From the NCBI RefSeq assembly GCF_040640215.1, contig NZ_JBFABG010000008.1, positions 248,001-312,000 of the forward strand: a stretch of 64,000 nucleotides of DNA, in the 5' to 3' direction. Below the pieces are notes generated by a model, which had not been told where the DNA came from, ran no database searches, and saw nothing but the letters and a program-made list of their open reading frames with translations. The stretch is from Actinosynnema sp040640215 (GTDB taxonomy: Bacteria; Actinomycetota; Actinomycetes; Mycobacteriales; Pseudonocardiaceae). Shown one piece after another: positions 9,480 through 18,522 of the stretch (the first letter of the stretch is position 1; every line of letters starts with the position of its first letter). The position numbers and the translations under genes were made by a program.

Positions 9480-10672
9480 GGGTTGAGCACCACCTTGATG
9501 CAGCCGTCGCTCTTCGCGCGGAACATCTCGTACCCCTCGGCGGCCTCGGCGAGAGGGAGGCGGTGCGTGGTCAGGTCGAGGGTGCCGAGCGGATCGGCCG
9601 GGTCCAGCACCAGCGGCAGGATCTCGTCGGTCCACCGGCGCACGTGGGCCTGCCCCATCCGCAACTGGATGCCACGGTCGAACATCTCCATCATCGGCAT
9701 CGCGTCCTGCTCGCCGCCGTACACGCCGGACACCGACACCGTGCCGCCTCGACGCACTCCCTTCAGCGCGGCGTGCAGGGCGTCGAGCCGGTCGACAGCC
9801 AGCTTGTCGGTCACCTTCTGGGCGACCGCGTCGGGGAGCAGCCCGGTGATCTTCTGCGCCGCAGCGACGAACCGACCGCCGTGCGCTTCCATGCCGACGG
9901 CGTCGATGACGGCGTCCGGCCCGCGCCCGTCCACCATGTCGATCAACGCCGCCGCCACCTCCTCGGCACCCCCGAGGTTGTCGAGGTTGACCGGTTCGGC
10001 ACCGTGGCGTTCGGCCAGCGCGAGCCGTTCGGAGACCCGGTCCACCGCGATGACGCGCCCCGCACCGAGGTGCGCGGCGATCCGGACGGCGAACTGCCCG
10101 ACCGGACCGAGGCCGAGCACCGCGACCGTGCCGCCCGGCGGCACGTCGGCGTAGCGGACCGCCTGCCACGCCGTCGGCAGGATGTCGGACAGGAACAGGA
10201 ATTGGTCGTCCGGCGTGCCGTCCGGGACGACGATCGGTCCGAAGTGGGCCTGCGGCACGCGCAGGTACTCGGCCTGGCCGCCCGGCACCGACCCGTAGAG
10301 CGAGGTGTACCCGAACAGGCTCGCGCCTTTGCCTTCACCGCGCACCTGCGTCGTCTCGCACTGCGCGAACAGGTCGCGCTCGCACATCCAGCAGTGGCCG
10401 CAGGAGATGTTGAACGGCACCACGACCCGGTCCCCCACCGACAGGTGCCCGGCCGCGCCGGCACCCACCTCCTCGACCACGCCCATGGCCTCGTGACCGA
10501 GCACGTCGCCCGGTTTCAGGTAGGGCCCGAGCACCCCGTACAGGTGGAGGTCGGAACCGCAGATCGCGGTCGAGGTGACCCTGACGATCGCGTCGGTCGG
10601 TTCCTCGATGCGCGGGTCCGGCACATCGACCACGCTGACCTTCTCGTTTCCTTGCCAGGTAAGAGCTTTCAC
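9476..10672 (-). CDS. Zinc-dependent alcohol dehydrogenase (formaldehyde-dehydrogenase-like MDR)
   Basis: 398 residues. Medium-chain dehydrogenase features are complete: catalytic-zinc ligand region ICGSDLHLY and GHEAMGVVEEVG, the four-Cys structural-zinc lobe (CGHCWMCERDLFAQC), and the NAD-binding VLGLGPVGQFAV followed by VIAVD. The GGTVSVSGVYGGEQDAMPM region and length match the glutathione-independent formaldehyde-dehydrogenase-like subgroup common in actinobacteria. First gene of the ADH-SDR pair; upstream lies a decayed alpha/beta hydrolase in the same direction. Confidence 0.9.
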   Translation of the reverse strand: MKALTWQGNEKVSVVDVPDPRIEEPTDAIVRVTSTAICGSDLHLYGVLGPYLKPGDVLGHEAMGVVEEVGAGAAGHLSVGDRVVVPFNISCGHCWMCERDLFAQCETTQVRGEGKGASLFGYTSLYGSVPGGQAEYLRVPQAHFGPIVVPDGTPDDQFLFLSDILPTAWQAVRYADVPPGGTVAVLGLGPVGQFAVRIAAHLGAGRVIAVDRVSERLALAERHGAEPVNLDNLGGAEEVAAALIDMVDGRGPDAVIDAVGMEAHGGRFVAAAQKITGLLPDAVAQKVTDKLAVDRLDALHAALKGVRRGGTVSVSGVYGGEQDAMPMMEMFDRGIQLRMGQAHVRRWTDEILPLVLDPADPLGTLDLTTHRLPLAEAAEGYEMFRAKSDGCIKVVLNP

Positions 10673-10689
10673 GGCGACTCCTCGGATCA

Positions 10690-11100
10690 GGCGGTGGTCC
10701 TACGGACACCTCGTGCGCACTGGCCAGCGCCCCGGCCAGGGCACCGCGTGGATCGGCGGCGGGCAGGCAAAACAGGGTCGCGGCCATGAGCTCGGCGACA
10801 AGACCGTTGACCACCCGGTGCCACCGCAGAATCACGTGCTCGCCGCCGCGCACGACGATCGCTCCCACCCACGCGGCACGAGCTCAGCCGTTGTGCGACC
10901 GTCCTCTGTGGGCTCGCGACGCGCTCGGCAGTGCCGTGCACGACAAGCACCTGCCTACCGGTGGCAGCGAAATCGCCGTCATGCGGGTGGACCCACGGGG
11001 CCAACGCGATGACACTGTGCAGCACCACGACCGCCGCCTCCGGCATACGCGTGGTCAGGACGTACGCAGGGCGGATTCGGACGAGGCCGGCGGCGGGCGT
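10690..11100 (-). pseudogene. Frameshifted alpha/beta hydrolase remnant
   Basis: Two frames together give a C-terminal hydrolase half. One reads WVHPHDGDFAATGRQVLVVH followed by GTAERVASPQRTVAQRLS, which is the strand carrying the acid residue. The second continues as GAIVVRGGEHVILRWHRVVN, which carries the catalytic His loop (GGEHVILR). A frameshift near 10870 separates them and the nucleophile half is missing. The position directly upstream of the ADH-SDR pair suggests it was once part of the same cassette. Confidence 0.6.
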
Positions 11101-11468
11101 CATGGCCTGGCTATACCCGTGGACACCGGTTCAAAACGATACGAACCGTTGTGGGGGAACACGAACGTGAAAGCGGCGAAGCTTCATGTACCCAAGGCGG
11201 GCGACAGTGCCGATAGGCGATCCCGCACAAGCACAGTGTCCACTTGAACGGTTCAGCTTTTCGAACATCGCCCCATCGCCTTGGTCCCAGGCGGACCCAC
11301 GCGCCGATGTCCATGACGCGATCACCGAGGTCGGCGACACCGACACCCCAGACCACAGTGGACCGCGACCGGGTGCCGATGGCCCACAGGCCCAGCGCTG
11401 GTGTCGGTGCTGCACGACTCTCTGACACGACGACGGTGGACGTCACCGTCTGCGGGCTCCGAGCGGGG
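11101..11468. other. No recognisable gene
   Basis: About 370 bp between the decayed hydrolase and the RidA gene. I see no frame with recognisable protein similarity, no strong inverted repeat and no RNA gene. It likely holds decayed sequence. Confidence 0.4.
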
Positions 11469-11876
11469 TCAGCGGGGTACCGCGACCAGTGCCTCGACCT
11501 CGACGGTCAACGGCGGGGCAGCCAGGGCGGCGACGACGATAAGGGTCTGCGGCGGGTAGTCGCCGCCGGGGAACCAGCGGGCGAAGGTCTCCGTCATCGC
11601 GGTGCGGAAGCCGGGCAGGTGCTCGGTGCCCGACACCATGCTGAACAGCTTCACCAGTTGCGCAGGCCCCGCCCCGGCCGCCTCCAGCAGGCGTTCGATG
11701 TTGGCGAACACGGCCCTGGCCTGGGACAACGAGTCCTCGCCCGCCAGGCTGCCATCGGGCAGCGTGCCGATCTGGCCGGCGAGCACCACCATGTCGTGGT
11801 CGGCGGACACGTGCGCCAGATGGCTGTACGGCCCGGCGGGTGCGGCCACGGTCTCGGGGTTCCAACGCCGAATCAT
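11469..11876 (-). CDS. RidA/YjgF-family enamine deaminase
   Basis: 135 residues, standard RidA length. The family motifs GPYSHLAHV, VVLAGQIGTLPDGSL, QARAVFANIERLLEAAG and the C-terminal VEVEALVAVP are present. RidA proteins are cytosolic trimers that hydrolyse reactive 2-aminoacrylate-type enamines from PLP enzymes. The usual catalytic Arg-containing C-terminal RxxVEV motif is here PPLTVEV, so activity may differ from canonical RidA. GAGGAG lies 5-6 nt before the ATG. Single-gene unit flanked by degraded DNA. Confidence 0.88.
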   Translation of the reverse strand: MIRRWNPETVAAPAGPYSHLAHVSADHDMVVLAGQIGTLPDGSLAGEDSLSQARAVFANIERLLEAAGAGPAQLVKLFSMVSGTEHLPGFRTAMTETFARWFPGGDYPPQTLIVVAALAAPPLTVEVEALVAVPR

Positions 11877-12368
11877 GAGTTCTCCTCAGCTAGACGGGCT
11901 CGACGGAACCCTACGTCGTCGCCTCCCGGCCCGATCGCACGACCGTCGTGCGCGCACCGCCTCCGTCGAGGTCTTTCCCGCCCGCTTCCTGATGTCGTCA
12001 GGTCCGACACGGGGCGCGGTGCGGAATCGGACAACGGCCACTATGCGCACGACCTGTTGATGCGTCCATTGCCGGTCTGAGAGCCGGTGCCGGGCCTGGT
12101 CCGTCCACGGCGGCGTCAAGGGGAGCGGTGCGAGTGAGTCTCGGCCGGAGCGCGAGACCCAACTGAGCCAGCCGTCCCATAAGGCCGTCACTGTTGAGAG
12201 GGCGAACACGGAGCAGTGCTGCCATTGTCTCGGCACGCCGCTGGTAGGACTCCTCGCGGGCAGCGGCGTGCCGAAGGCCGGCATTCGTGCCGCCGGCAGG
12301 CGACTCAGTGCAGCGCCGACGATTGAGCTGTCGTCGGTCAGCTCGCTCAGGGTCCTCTGTGGCCTTGA
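11877..12368. other. No recognisable gene
   Basis: About 490 bp between the RidA and HPF-like genes. Open frames on both strands have arginine-rich or low-complexity translations typical of shadow frames in high-GC DNA, and I recognise no domain. No clear terminator or RNA gene seen. Confidence 0.4.
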
Positions 12369-12758
12369 TCAGCCCCGAGGCGCGTCCTCGATCACGCCCA
12401 CCTGATCCAGGTCTTCCGGAGGGGGCATGTGGCGGATGCTGTCGCTGCCCTTGTGGTCGTGGGCGCGGCTGTACTGGGAATCCAGCAGCCTCCCCAACTT
12501 GTGCGCCGCCCCGGCGTACGCGTCGTCCACCGTGGTCGCGTGGTGGGTGACCGCGACCGGCTGCTTACCCCCTGGCCGCGCCTCGATGACGCACTTCTTG
12601 TCCTCCGGCTTACTGCCCCCGTCCTCGCTGAGGTGCACCTCTACCCGCGTCAACCATCCGCTGAACCGGGACAGACCGCTCTCCAGGTCGGTGGTCACAT
12701 AGGCAGCCAGTCGCTCGCCACCGTGGACGTTGTGGTCGGTGTTGACCTGAATCTGCAT
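12369..12758 (-). CDS. HPF/RaiA-like ribosome-associated protein
   Basis: 129 residues. The beta-alpha-beta layout (MQIQVNTDHNVHGGERLAAY, then VEVHLSEDGG, KCVIEARPGGKQPVAVTH and ATTVDDAYAGAAHKLGRLLD) matches hibernation-promoting-factor/YfiA-type proteins that bind ribosomes in stress or stationary phase. It lacks the long C-terminal dimerisation domain, so it is a short form. The ATG at 12758 is chosen because GGAGG lies 6 nt upstream; a GTG two codons earlier is possible. Mono-cistronic. Confidence 0.8.
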   Translation of the reverse strand: MQIQVNTDHNVHGGERLAAYVTTDLESGLSRFSGWLTRVEVHLSEDGGSKPEDKKCVIEARPGGKQPVAVTHHATTVDDAYAGAAHKLGRLLDSQYSRAHDHKGSDSIRHMPPPEDLDQVGVIEDAPRG

Positions 12759-12764
12759 GAGCAC

Positions 12765-13149
12765 CCTCCAAAACGGAACAGCAATGGTCTTAGCGGTACC
12801 ACGAGATCGGCCTGCTCAAACCTCGCGGCGTTCATGTATCGCAGTAAAATAGTTCTATCAGGAGCTATTGGACGCGGTTCAGCGCCGTCCGACGCATCCA
12901 ACGGCTCCCACGCAGCGGGGTGGGTGGCGTGATCGGCGAGGTGAGGCACACCAGATCCAACACTCAGTGTGAATCAGCCCGCAAGTGCTGCCCACCTTGC
13001 TGTTCGCGGCGCGCTCGTGGATCACGATGCCCACGAACGTCTTGCCTCGGCCCAACCCCGAACTTTGCGAACTTGCCCAAGGCATGGCACGGAAATGATG
13101 CCGGCGCAGCAACAGCCCGGCGTGCGGCCCCGATCAACGTGACAACCAG
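12765..13149. other. No recognisable gene; locally AT-richer
   Basis: About 385 bp. The stretch around 12840-12870 is markedly AT-richer than its surroundings (for example cagtaaaatagttc), unusual for this DNA and consistent with foreign or promoter sequence. No convincing coding frame. Confidence 0.4.
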
Positions 13150-13470
13150 TAGTGTGGGAAGACGGCCCTCGCGGTGCACCTCGCTCAGCGGCTCGCCGAG
13201 CAGTACCCGGGCAGCCAGTACTTCATCGACCTCCACGGCTTCACCCCCGGTACGAACCCGCTGACCCCGGAGCTGGAGCCCGCGACGCTGGAGCGCCGCA
13301 GCGCGCTGTGGCGCTCCCACATATCGGGTGCTCGTGCCCCGCTGGTTGTCGACAACGCCGTGGACGCCGCGTATGTGCGGCCCCTGTTACCGGCCTCGCC
13401 GGGGAGCTGGTCCTGATCACCAGCAGGCGCAAGCTGGCAGAGGTCTATGGCGCTGATCCGCGACGAGCAG
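13150..13470 (+). pseudogene. NB-ARC ATPase fragment of an AfsR/SARP-type regulator
   Basis: One frame reads CGKTALAVHLAQRLAEQYP (the end of a Walker A P-loop), then YFIDLHGFTPGTNPL, RRSALWRSHISGARA and VVDNAVDAAYVRPLLPASPG (Walker B-type strand). After a frameshift near 13400 another frame continues ELVLITSRRKLAEV. This order is diagnostic of the NB-ARC module in actinobacterial SARP-NB-ARC-TPR regulators. The DNA-binding and TPR portions, and an internal part of the ATPase, are missing. Clearly non-functional. Confidence 0.7.
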
Positions 13471-13654
13471 GAGTCCAACCTCGCGATCCACGTGTGGGGG
13501 TTATCGCCCTCCGGCTGAAGTGGGCAGGATTGGTGGTGGGCACGGCGCTGCACCTGTCGACAACGACGGTGCTGAGCCTGTTCGACTTCGGCATGTTCAT
13601 GATCGGTGTCCTGGTCGTCGGCCCCTCGTCGGGAGTCGTGCGCGGCAGCGAGGG

Positions 13655-14052
13655 TGGGAGGCCCGGGTGGGCGGTGTGGTCGTCGAGCGGTTCGAGCCGG
13701 GGAGCGCGGGACGGGCGGGACCTGCGGTCGTATTATGGGATCGTTGCGGACTGCCAGACTTCGACCGGCCCGACGAACCCCGGTTGACCTACGACAACGT
13801 CATCGGCCGACTCGCCACCCCCTTTCCGGCCTCGGCCCGGCCGTCTACTGGCTCGCCTGGGACCAGGACCGGGTGGTAGGGGTGGCGAAGGCGCAGTTCC
13901 CGACCGACACGGACCGCACCCTGCTCACCATGAACCGCGACATCGGCGAACTGCCGTGACCCGCCTGCCCCCGGATCGTGGTCATGCCCTGCGGCGGACG
14001 GCCGAGTCAGAGGCGGCGCACAGGACCCTGGAGTACATCCGTCCACAGTAGA
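13655..14052 (+). pseudogene. Multiply frameshifted GNAT acetyltransferase
   Basis: Pieces of one protein are spread over three frames: VGGVVVERFEPGSAG, DLRSYYGIVADCQT, FDRPDEPRLTYDNVIGRL, and AVYWLAWDQDRVVGVAKAQF followed by TDTDRTLLTMNRDI. The last segment is the beta4 strand of a GNAT fold; then a C-terminal piece reads LRRTAESEAAHRTLEYI. The acetyl-CoA loop is deleted. Frames change at least three times, so it is decayed. Confidence 0.55.
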
Positions 14053-14107
14053 CTTGCTTCCGTCATGCCCTACCGGGTGTTGCGCTCGACTTCAAGCCGA
14101 GTGCACC

Positions 14108-14377
14108 ATGATCCGGAAGCTGCTGCCCATCCCGTCAGCGGTGTTGGGTAGCGAGGCGGCCAAGAACGCCGAACTACTCGCACTGCGATACGAGAACGCT
14201 GTTCTTCGCCGGCACCTCGCGCGTCCGGTCCGCTACGAGCTCGCGGACCGGTTCCGGTTCGCCGCCCTGTCCGGAGTAGTGGATCGTCGCCGGTGGTCGG
14301 AGATTTTCCCGGTCACGTCGGGCATGCCGGGCACCCTGCTCGCTTGGCACCGCCAACTCATAGCCCCATCACTGTGA
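14108..14377 (+). pseudogene. Truncated integrase-core-type transposase (N-terminal fragment)
   Basis: 89 residues reading AKNAELLALRYENAVLRRHL, then YELADRFRFAALSGVVDRRR and TLLAWHRQLIAPS. This is the coiled, helix-turn-helix N-terminus of the IS3/IS481-like 'integrase core' transposases common in actinomycetes. The DDE catalytic domain is absent: a stop follows immediately. No intact terminal inverted repeats were found nearby, so it is an IS relic. Confidence 0.65.
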
Positions 14378-14508
14378 ACCCGGAGTCGGATCAACTCTGC
14401 TTGCGCCGCCGCTCACCATGACCGGAAATCCAGGCGTCAAACCGCTTTTGACCGTCGACCCGTTGAGACGGAACACTCCGCACCCTCACCGTTCGATGTT
14501 GGTGCAGA

Positions 14509-15177
14509 ATGAACGCCGTGGTCGCATCAATAGTGGACTCGTGGCTTGGAATCAGGTCGTGGCTAGAGACTCGCGCACCTGCCACGTTCGCCGCACTCGC
14601 CCCTTCCGCTCCATCAGACGAGATACGGGCAGTGCGCGACGATGTCGGGCAGAACCTTCCGGATGACCTGGTCGCGTGGTGGCAACTGTGCGGCGGCACC
14701 AGGCTCAGTGATTGGGCCGGACCACTGTTGCCACCGTTCTACGAGCCGTGTTCTCTGCGCCAAGTCCTCGCGATGAGGGAGTTCGCGGTCGGCTCCGGTT
14801 CGCCCACCGCCATCCGCAACGCCGATGCCGGCGAGGCCGGCAGCCTCGCCGGGGCGTTCCTCGCCTCGTTCGTGCCCATCGCTGCCGACGGCGGTGGCGA
14901 CTACCTGTTCGTAGACCTCCGCGCCGGTGCCCTTCACGGTTGCATCCAGCACTGGAGCGGCGACGACGGCGCGAACGGCGTGGTGTGGTGGACCGGTGTC
15001 GCCGAAATGCTCGCCGATGTAGCCGACGCTCTCCGGACCGGCTCCGAAGCACGTCGCGGCCACGTCGAAGCAGCGGCCAGGCAACATTTCCAGGCGGCCA
15101 CGAGTCTCGCAACGGTCAGCGACGGACGTCTGGCCTGGGAACCCACGCCCGTAGACCCTCCACTCGCCGGCCGATGA
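14509..15177 (+). CDS. SMI1/KNR4 (SUKH) family protein
   Basis: 222 residues. The SUKH-superfamily pattern is visible: an early hydrophobic helix, LPDDLVAWWQLCGGT, a long loop, FVPIAADGGGDYLFVDLRAG and a closing helix (GVAEMLADVADALRTG). SUKH proteins are often immunity proteins against contact-dependent or polymorphic toxins, but many stand-alone copies have other unknown roles. No toxin gene is adjacent; neighbours are a transposase relic and a broken MerR gene. The ATG has only a weak upstream SD; a GTG three codons in is an alternative. Confidence 0.75.
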   Translation: MNAVVASIVDSWLGIRSWLETRAPATFAALAPSAPSDEIRAVRDDVGQNLPDDLVAWWQLCGGTRLSDWAGPLLPPFYEPCSLRQVLAMREFAVGSGSPTAIRNADAGEAGSLAGAFLASFVPIAADGGGDYLFVDLRAGALHGCIQHWSGDDGANGVVWWTGVAEMLADVADALRTGSEARRGHVEAAARQHFQAATSLATVSDGRLAWEPTPVDPPLAGR

Positions 15178-15236
15178 CCCCACACGACATCCCGCAATGG
15201 ACGGCGGCCCGCATGCGCTGGACTGTTCTTGGGTGG

Positions 15237-15522
15237 CGCGGGGTTCGCACTGGTCCCACATCGCGATGGCCGGGCCGCGCGGGGTGTCGCGGATGACGCC
15301 CAGGTCGGCCGTGCGAGCCTCGACGCCGGCCAGCTTCACCGCCACCCTTCCCCGCAACCCGACGGGCGCGGTCGCGCCGTGCCGGTGGCGTCCGGCCTCC
15401 AGCAGGTCGGCGACCTCCTCCAGGGTGAACCTGAGCCGCTCGGCCAGCAGGCCGCGCCGCTCGTAGTAGCGCGACGGCTGGAGGTTCACCCCCGCCGCGT
15501 CCGCCAACTGCCCGCTATGCGC
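15237..15522 (-). pseudogene. MerR-family regulator with internal deletion
   Basis: Translation reads GQLADAAGVNLQPSRYYERR then GLLAERL, the MerR helix-turn-helix, and continues directly into RFTLEEVADLLEAGRHRHG and VKLAGVEARTADLGVIRDT, the MerR dimerisation helix. About 30 residues normally between these blocks (the wing) are missing, and there is no normal start codon in place. It sits just downstream of the CC-motif gene, a pairing seen in metal-responsive loci. Confidence 0.6.
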
Positions 15523-15529
15523 AAGCCGC

Positions 15530-15892
15530 TCACACCGCCGGCCCGGTCGCCGTGGATACCTGGGCGGCGAGTGCGTCGAGCACGTCTGCATGGGCCTGCG
15601 GCACCGTGATGGCCAACTCCAGGCCGTCGCCTGAGACCTTGAGGGAAAAGGCGAAGAACGAACAGCAGCCGCTCTCCCGGACCATCAGGTCCGCCGCCCG
15701 CGCGGCATGCTCCGGGATGCGCTCCAACTCCAACACCAGTGTGGTGCGGTCCCGCCGCTGCGCCTTCGTCACCACCGTGGCGAACAAGTCGTCGAACTCC
15801 GCGACCCGCAACGGCTGCTCCACCGTGGGCAGGGTGCACGCCTGAGGCACCCACCCCACCCCGCGCGGCCCTATCTCGATGTCAATGCCCAT
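15530..15892 (-). CDS. Conserved hypothetical protein with CysCys motif
   Basis: 120 residues. Distinctive segments are GWVPQACTLPTVEQPLRVAE, FDDLFATVV, ADLMVRESGCCSFFAFSL and a final helix AHADVLDALAAQV. I know this layout only as an uncharacterised actinobacterial family often located beside MerR-type regulators; the adjacent Cys pair plus an isolated Cys could bind a metal. Directly downstream, on the same strand, is the remnant MerR gene, so the locus may once have been a metal- or stress-responsive pair. Function unknown. Confidence 0.65.
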   Translation of the reverse strand: MGIDIEIGPRGVGWVPQACTLPTVEQPLRVAEFDDLFATVVTKAQRRDRTTLVLELERIPEHAARAADLMVRESGCCSFFAFSLKVSGDGLELAITVPQAHADVLDALAAQVSTATGPAV

Positions 15893-15998
15893 GCCGACGA
15901 CGGTAAGCCTGTACCAGGTGCAGGATGCAACCCCCAGACGACGTGGTCCCGTTCAAGACCGGTCACAAAACGCGCGGCACGAGGACCCGGCCCACCGA

Positions 15999-16360
15999 TC
16001 AGCGCCGGGCCGTCACGCCCAGGACTTCGCAGATCCGGGCCACGGCGACTTTGGTCATGGGGCCGACGCCGATCAGAGTGGCCGAGGGGTTGTGGTGACG
16101 ATGTCGAACAGGGGCTTTGCCGTCGATCTCGTCGGGCAGGTAGCACGGTGGGCGTCGGATGATCCAGACCAGGTCGATGTGGCCGGCGAGATCGGCGGTG
16201 ATCTGCGCGCCGAAATTGCTCCCGCCGACAATCACGACCCGTTGGCCGGTGAACTGGGCGGGGTTGCGCCAGTCCACGGTGTGGAGTTGGCGGCCGGGTA
16301 GGTGCCAGGCCGTGGCCGGCGACTGACCCACCACCCTCAAGAACCCGCGTATCGAAGGGG
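15999..16360 (-). pseudogene. Fragment of an FAD/NAD(P)-dependent monooxygenase (ArsO-like)
   Basis: The frame contains LPGRQLHTVDWRNPAQFTGQ, then RVVIVGGSNFGAQITADLAG (a second Rossmann nucleotide-binding motif) and IDLVWIIRRPPCYLPDEIDG. This matches the middle of flavin-containing monooxygenases of the ArsO/CzcO-like type. The N-terminal FAD domain and the remainder are missing, and the fragment runs into unrelated C-terminal sequence (MTKVAVARICEVLG). Relic adjacent to the MerR remnant; possibly a lost arsenic/metal island. Confidence 0.55.
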
Positions 16361-16688
16361 ATGGCGCGCTCTCGGTCCCACCCCGCAATTGCGCGTCGTC
16401 CATCGCGGGTCGACCAACGTGACCGGCACCTGCATCGCCGTCCTGGCCGTCTCGGTGGTAGGCGGTGCGGGGACTGCGACCAGGACGAACCAGGTGATCG
16501 ACTGCCCGCCGAAATGTGAAGCCACGGCCTCCGACAGACCCTTTCGGGTGGAACCGGGCCCTCGCCGCCGCACCGGCGAGCGGCGGTCCGGTCCGCTCCC
16601 TAGAGTGCGGACGAGAACGAACGACGGCCGTGCGCACGGCACTCGCCGAGTCCGCACGCGGACGGCCCGAGTGCCGAGGAGCACCCGC

Positions 16689-17294
16689 ATGTCCACTGTG
16701 AAATTGGCGGTCGTCTACTACTCGTCCACCGGCACCGTCCACGCGATGGCCAAGCGCCTGGCCGAGGCCGGACGGCAGGCCGGGGCGGAGGTGCGGTTGC
16801 GCCAGGTCGCCGAACTCGCCCCGCAAGAAGCCATCGCCTCCAACGCCGCGTGGAGCCGGCACTTCGACGACACCAAGGACGAGCCCAAGGCCACCGCCGA
16901 CGACATCGTCTGGGCCGATGCCGTCCTCTTCGGCACACCGACCCGCTACGGCAATGTCTCCAGCCAGCTCAAGCAGTTCCTCGACACGCTCGGCCCGCAG
17001 TGGTCGCAGGGCCTGCTGTCGGACAAGGTGTACGCCGGCTTCACCGCCTCGATGACGGCGCACGGCGGCCAGGAGTCCACGTTGCTCGCGCTCTACCACA
17101 CCATCCACCACTTCGGTGGCATCATCGCCGCGCCGGGGTACACCGACCCGCTCAAGTTCGCCGACGGCAATCCCTACGGCGTCTCCCACGTGACCGGCGG
17201 CAACAACGACGCCCCGCTGGGCGAGGTCGAACTCGCCGCACTGGACCACCTGGCACAGCGGGTCGTCCGGATCGCAGGCAAGCTCAGCGCCTGA
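16689..17294 (+). CDS. wrbA: NAD(P)H:quinone oxidoreductase, WrbA-type flavoprotein
   Basis: 201 residues, the usual WrbA length. The FMN-phosphate loop YYSSTGTVHAMAKR is near the N-terminus, GTPTRYGNVSSQLKQFLD is the second FMN-contact region, and SMTAHGGQESTLLALYHTIH is the third. These tetrameric flavodoxin-like enzymes carry out two-electron reduction of quinones, protecting against redox cycling. GAGGAG is positioned 8 nt before the ATG. Single gene within a decayed neighbourhood. Confidence 0.92.
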   Translation: MSTVKLAVVYYSSTGTVHAMAKRLAEAGRQAGAEVRLRQVAELAPQEAIASNAAWSRHFDDTKDEPKATADDIVWADAVLFGTPTRYGNVSSQLKQFLDTLGPQWSQGLLSDKVYAGFTASMTAHGGQESTLLALYHTIHHFGGIIAAPGYTDPLKFADGNPYGVSHVTGGNNDAPLGEVELAALDHLAQRVVRIAGKLSA

Positions 17295-18522
17295 CTCGAT
17301 CACCCGGCGCGAAGTCGTCCTTCCCGGTTCGACCAGGACCCGCTGCGGCACTGACGCCAAGTCAGTGCCCTCGCGAACACCACGCCCTCGGCAGCAGATC
17401 AGCAACCTTGAACGCACCCGGACGCGGTTCTCCCCCGGCGATCCGGGGTGCCGGAGTGGTCACACAGCGATTCGTGCGTTGCCTACCATGGCCGGTGTGC
17501 ACCGTGAGACGGCCACGGCGGTGCCCTGGGTGATCCACCTCGTGGTACCGGCCTTGCCATGTTCCGGGCCCCGCCCAGCGGCGTTTCCCGGCGCACCAGG
17601 CGGCCACGAGACCGGGAGGGAAGGTGTGGACATCGCTGTGGCCGAGCCGACCCGACGATCAGGTGCACTTCACCCCGACGAGCCCCCTGACCACAGCAAG
17701 ACCGGACATCTCTGGCGGCGACTTGACCACCTGCTGTTCACCGACCTCTGCTTCTCCTACGGCCAGTAGACAAGACCATCACCGAACGTCCACTCATGCC
17801 GACGAGCGGTCGGTGACATCCGTCCATCCCCGTGCGGTCAGCCAGCGCGGACACCTCGGCTGCCGGTATACGCCCCCGGTCGCCCTGGACGAGCTCGGAA
17901 GTCGCACGATCAGTCTCGATCCTCGGGCTCCGCTTCCCGACTGTCCCGCTCGTCGACCGACGCGAATGGCCCCTCCGGAATCGGCGGGTTGGGTGTCTCG
18001 GACCACTTGGTCAGCGTGGTGAACACGGACTCCAGGAACTCGAAGACCACGAGCGCCACCCCCTGACGGTAATTGTGCCCGATCGCCACGGACCGCTCGT
18101 ATCGGCACCAGGGCGAGGGGCGCGATCGGCAGCGCGACAACCACTCTCGTCTACGGGTTCACCACCCGCGCTGGGCGACCACGCCCACGGTGCCCGCCAC
18201 GCCGCCGGCAGTCCGGTGCGACCACACCCCTCCCGGCATCAACGAGTATAGAAAAGCCACTTGACCAGCAGCGATGACTTTTCGAGCGCCGACACACGGC
18301 GTCGCGGTGACTCGGGCTGGACACCGATTCCACCGCGCCGGCCCGTGTAGGTGGCCGTGCGCCGAGGCCAGGAGGCAGGCATCCGGACGCAATACCAGGA
18401 GTGGAAACGGTTGCTGCCGTGGGAAGAACTCCGGCTGGCCGGTGGCGGCGAACGCTCGGCGTCGGTGAACCCTTACCGGCTACTTCGCCGACACCCCTCC
18501 CCCACCCACCGCGTGGTGCTCG
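17295..18522. other. Gene-poor, probably decayed region
   Basis: About 1.2 kb without a gene I can name. A 47-codon frame from a GTG at 17626 to 17769 (ending LWRRLDHLLFTDLCFSYGQ) has an SD-like GGAGGG and could be a small hypothetical. A minus-strand stretch near 17910-18080 (VALVVFEFLESVFTTLTKW) looks protein-like but has no proper start. Neither is recognised. A 51-bp element at 18237-18287 recurs 40 kb away. Confidence 0.4.
18237..18287 (-). repeat. Dispersed 51-bp repeat, copy A
   Basis: Read on the minus strand, this segment begins gctcgaaaagtcatcg and ends tactcgttgatg. It matches copy B at 58810-58860 on the plus strand at 44 of 51 positions by direct alignment. On the plus strand it places a TTGACCAGC block just before an ATG ACT TTT CGA GC sequence. 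Copy B has the same arrangement on its opposite strand. Nature unknown: mobile-element end, conserved leader or gene-start relic. Confidence 0.7.
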
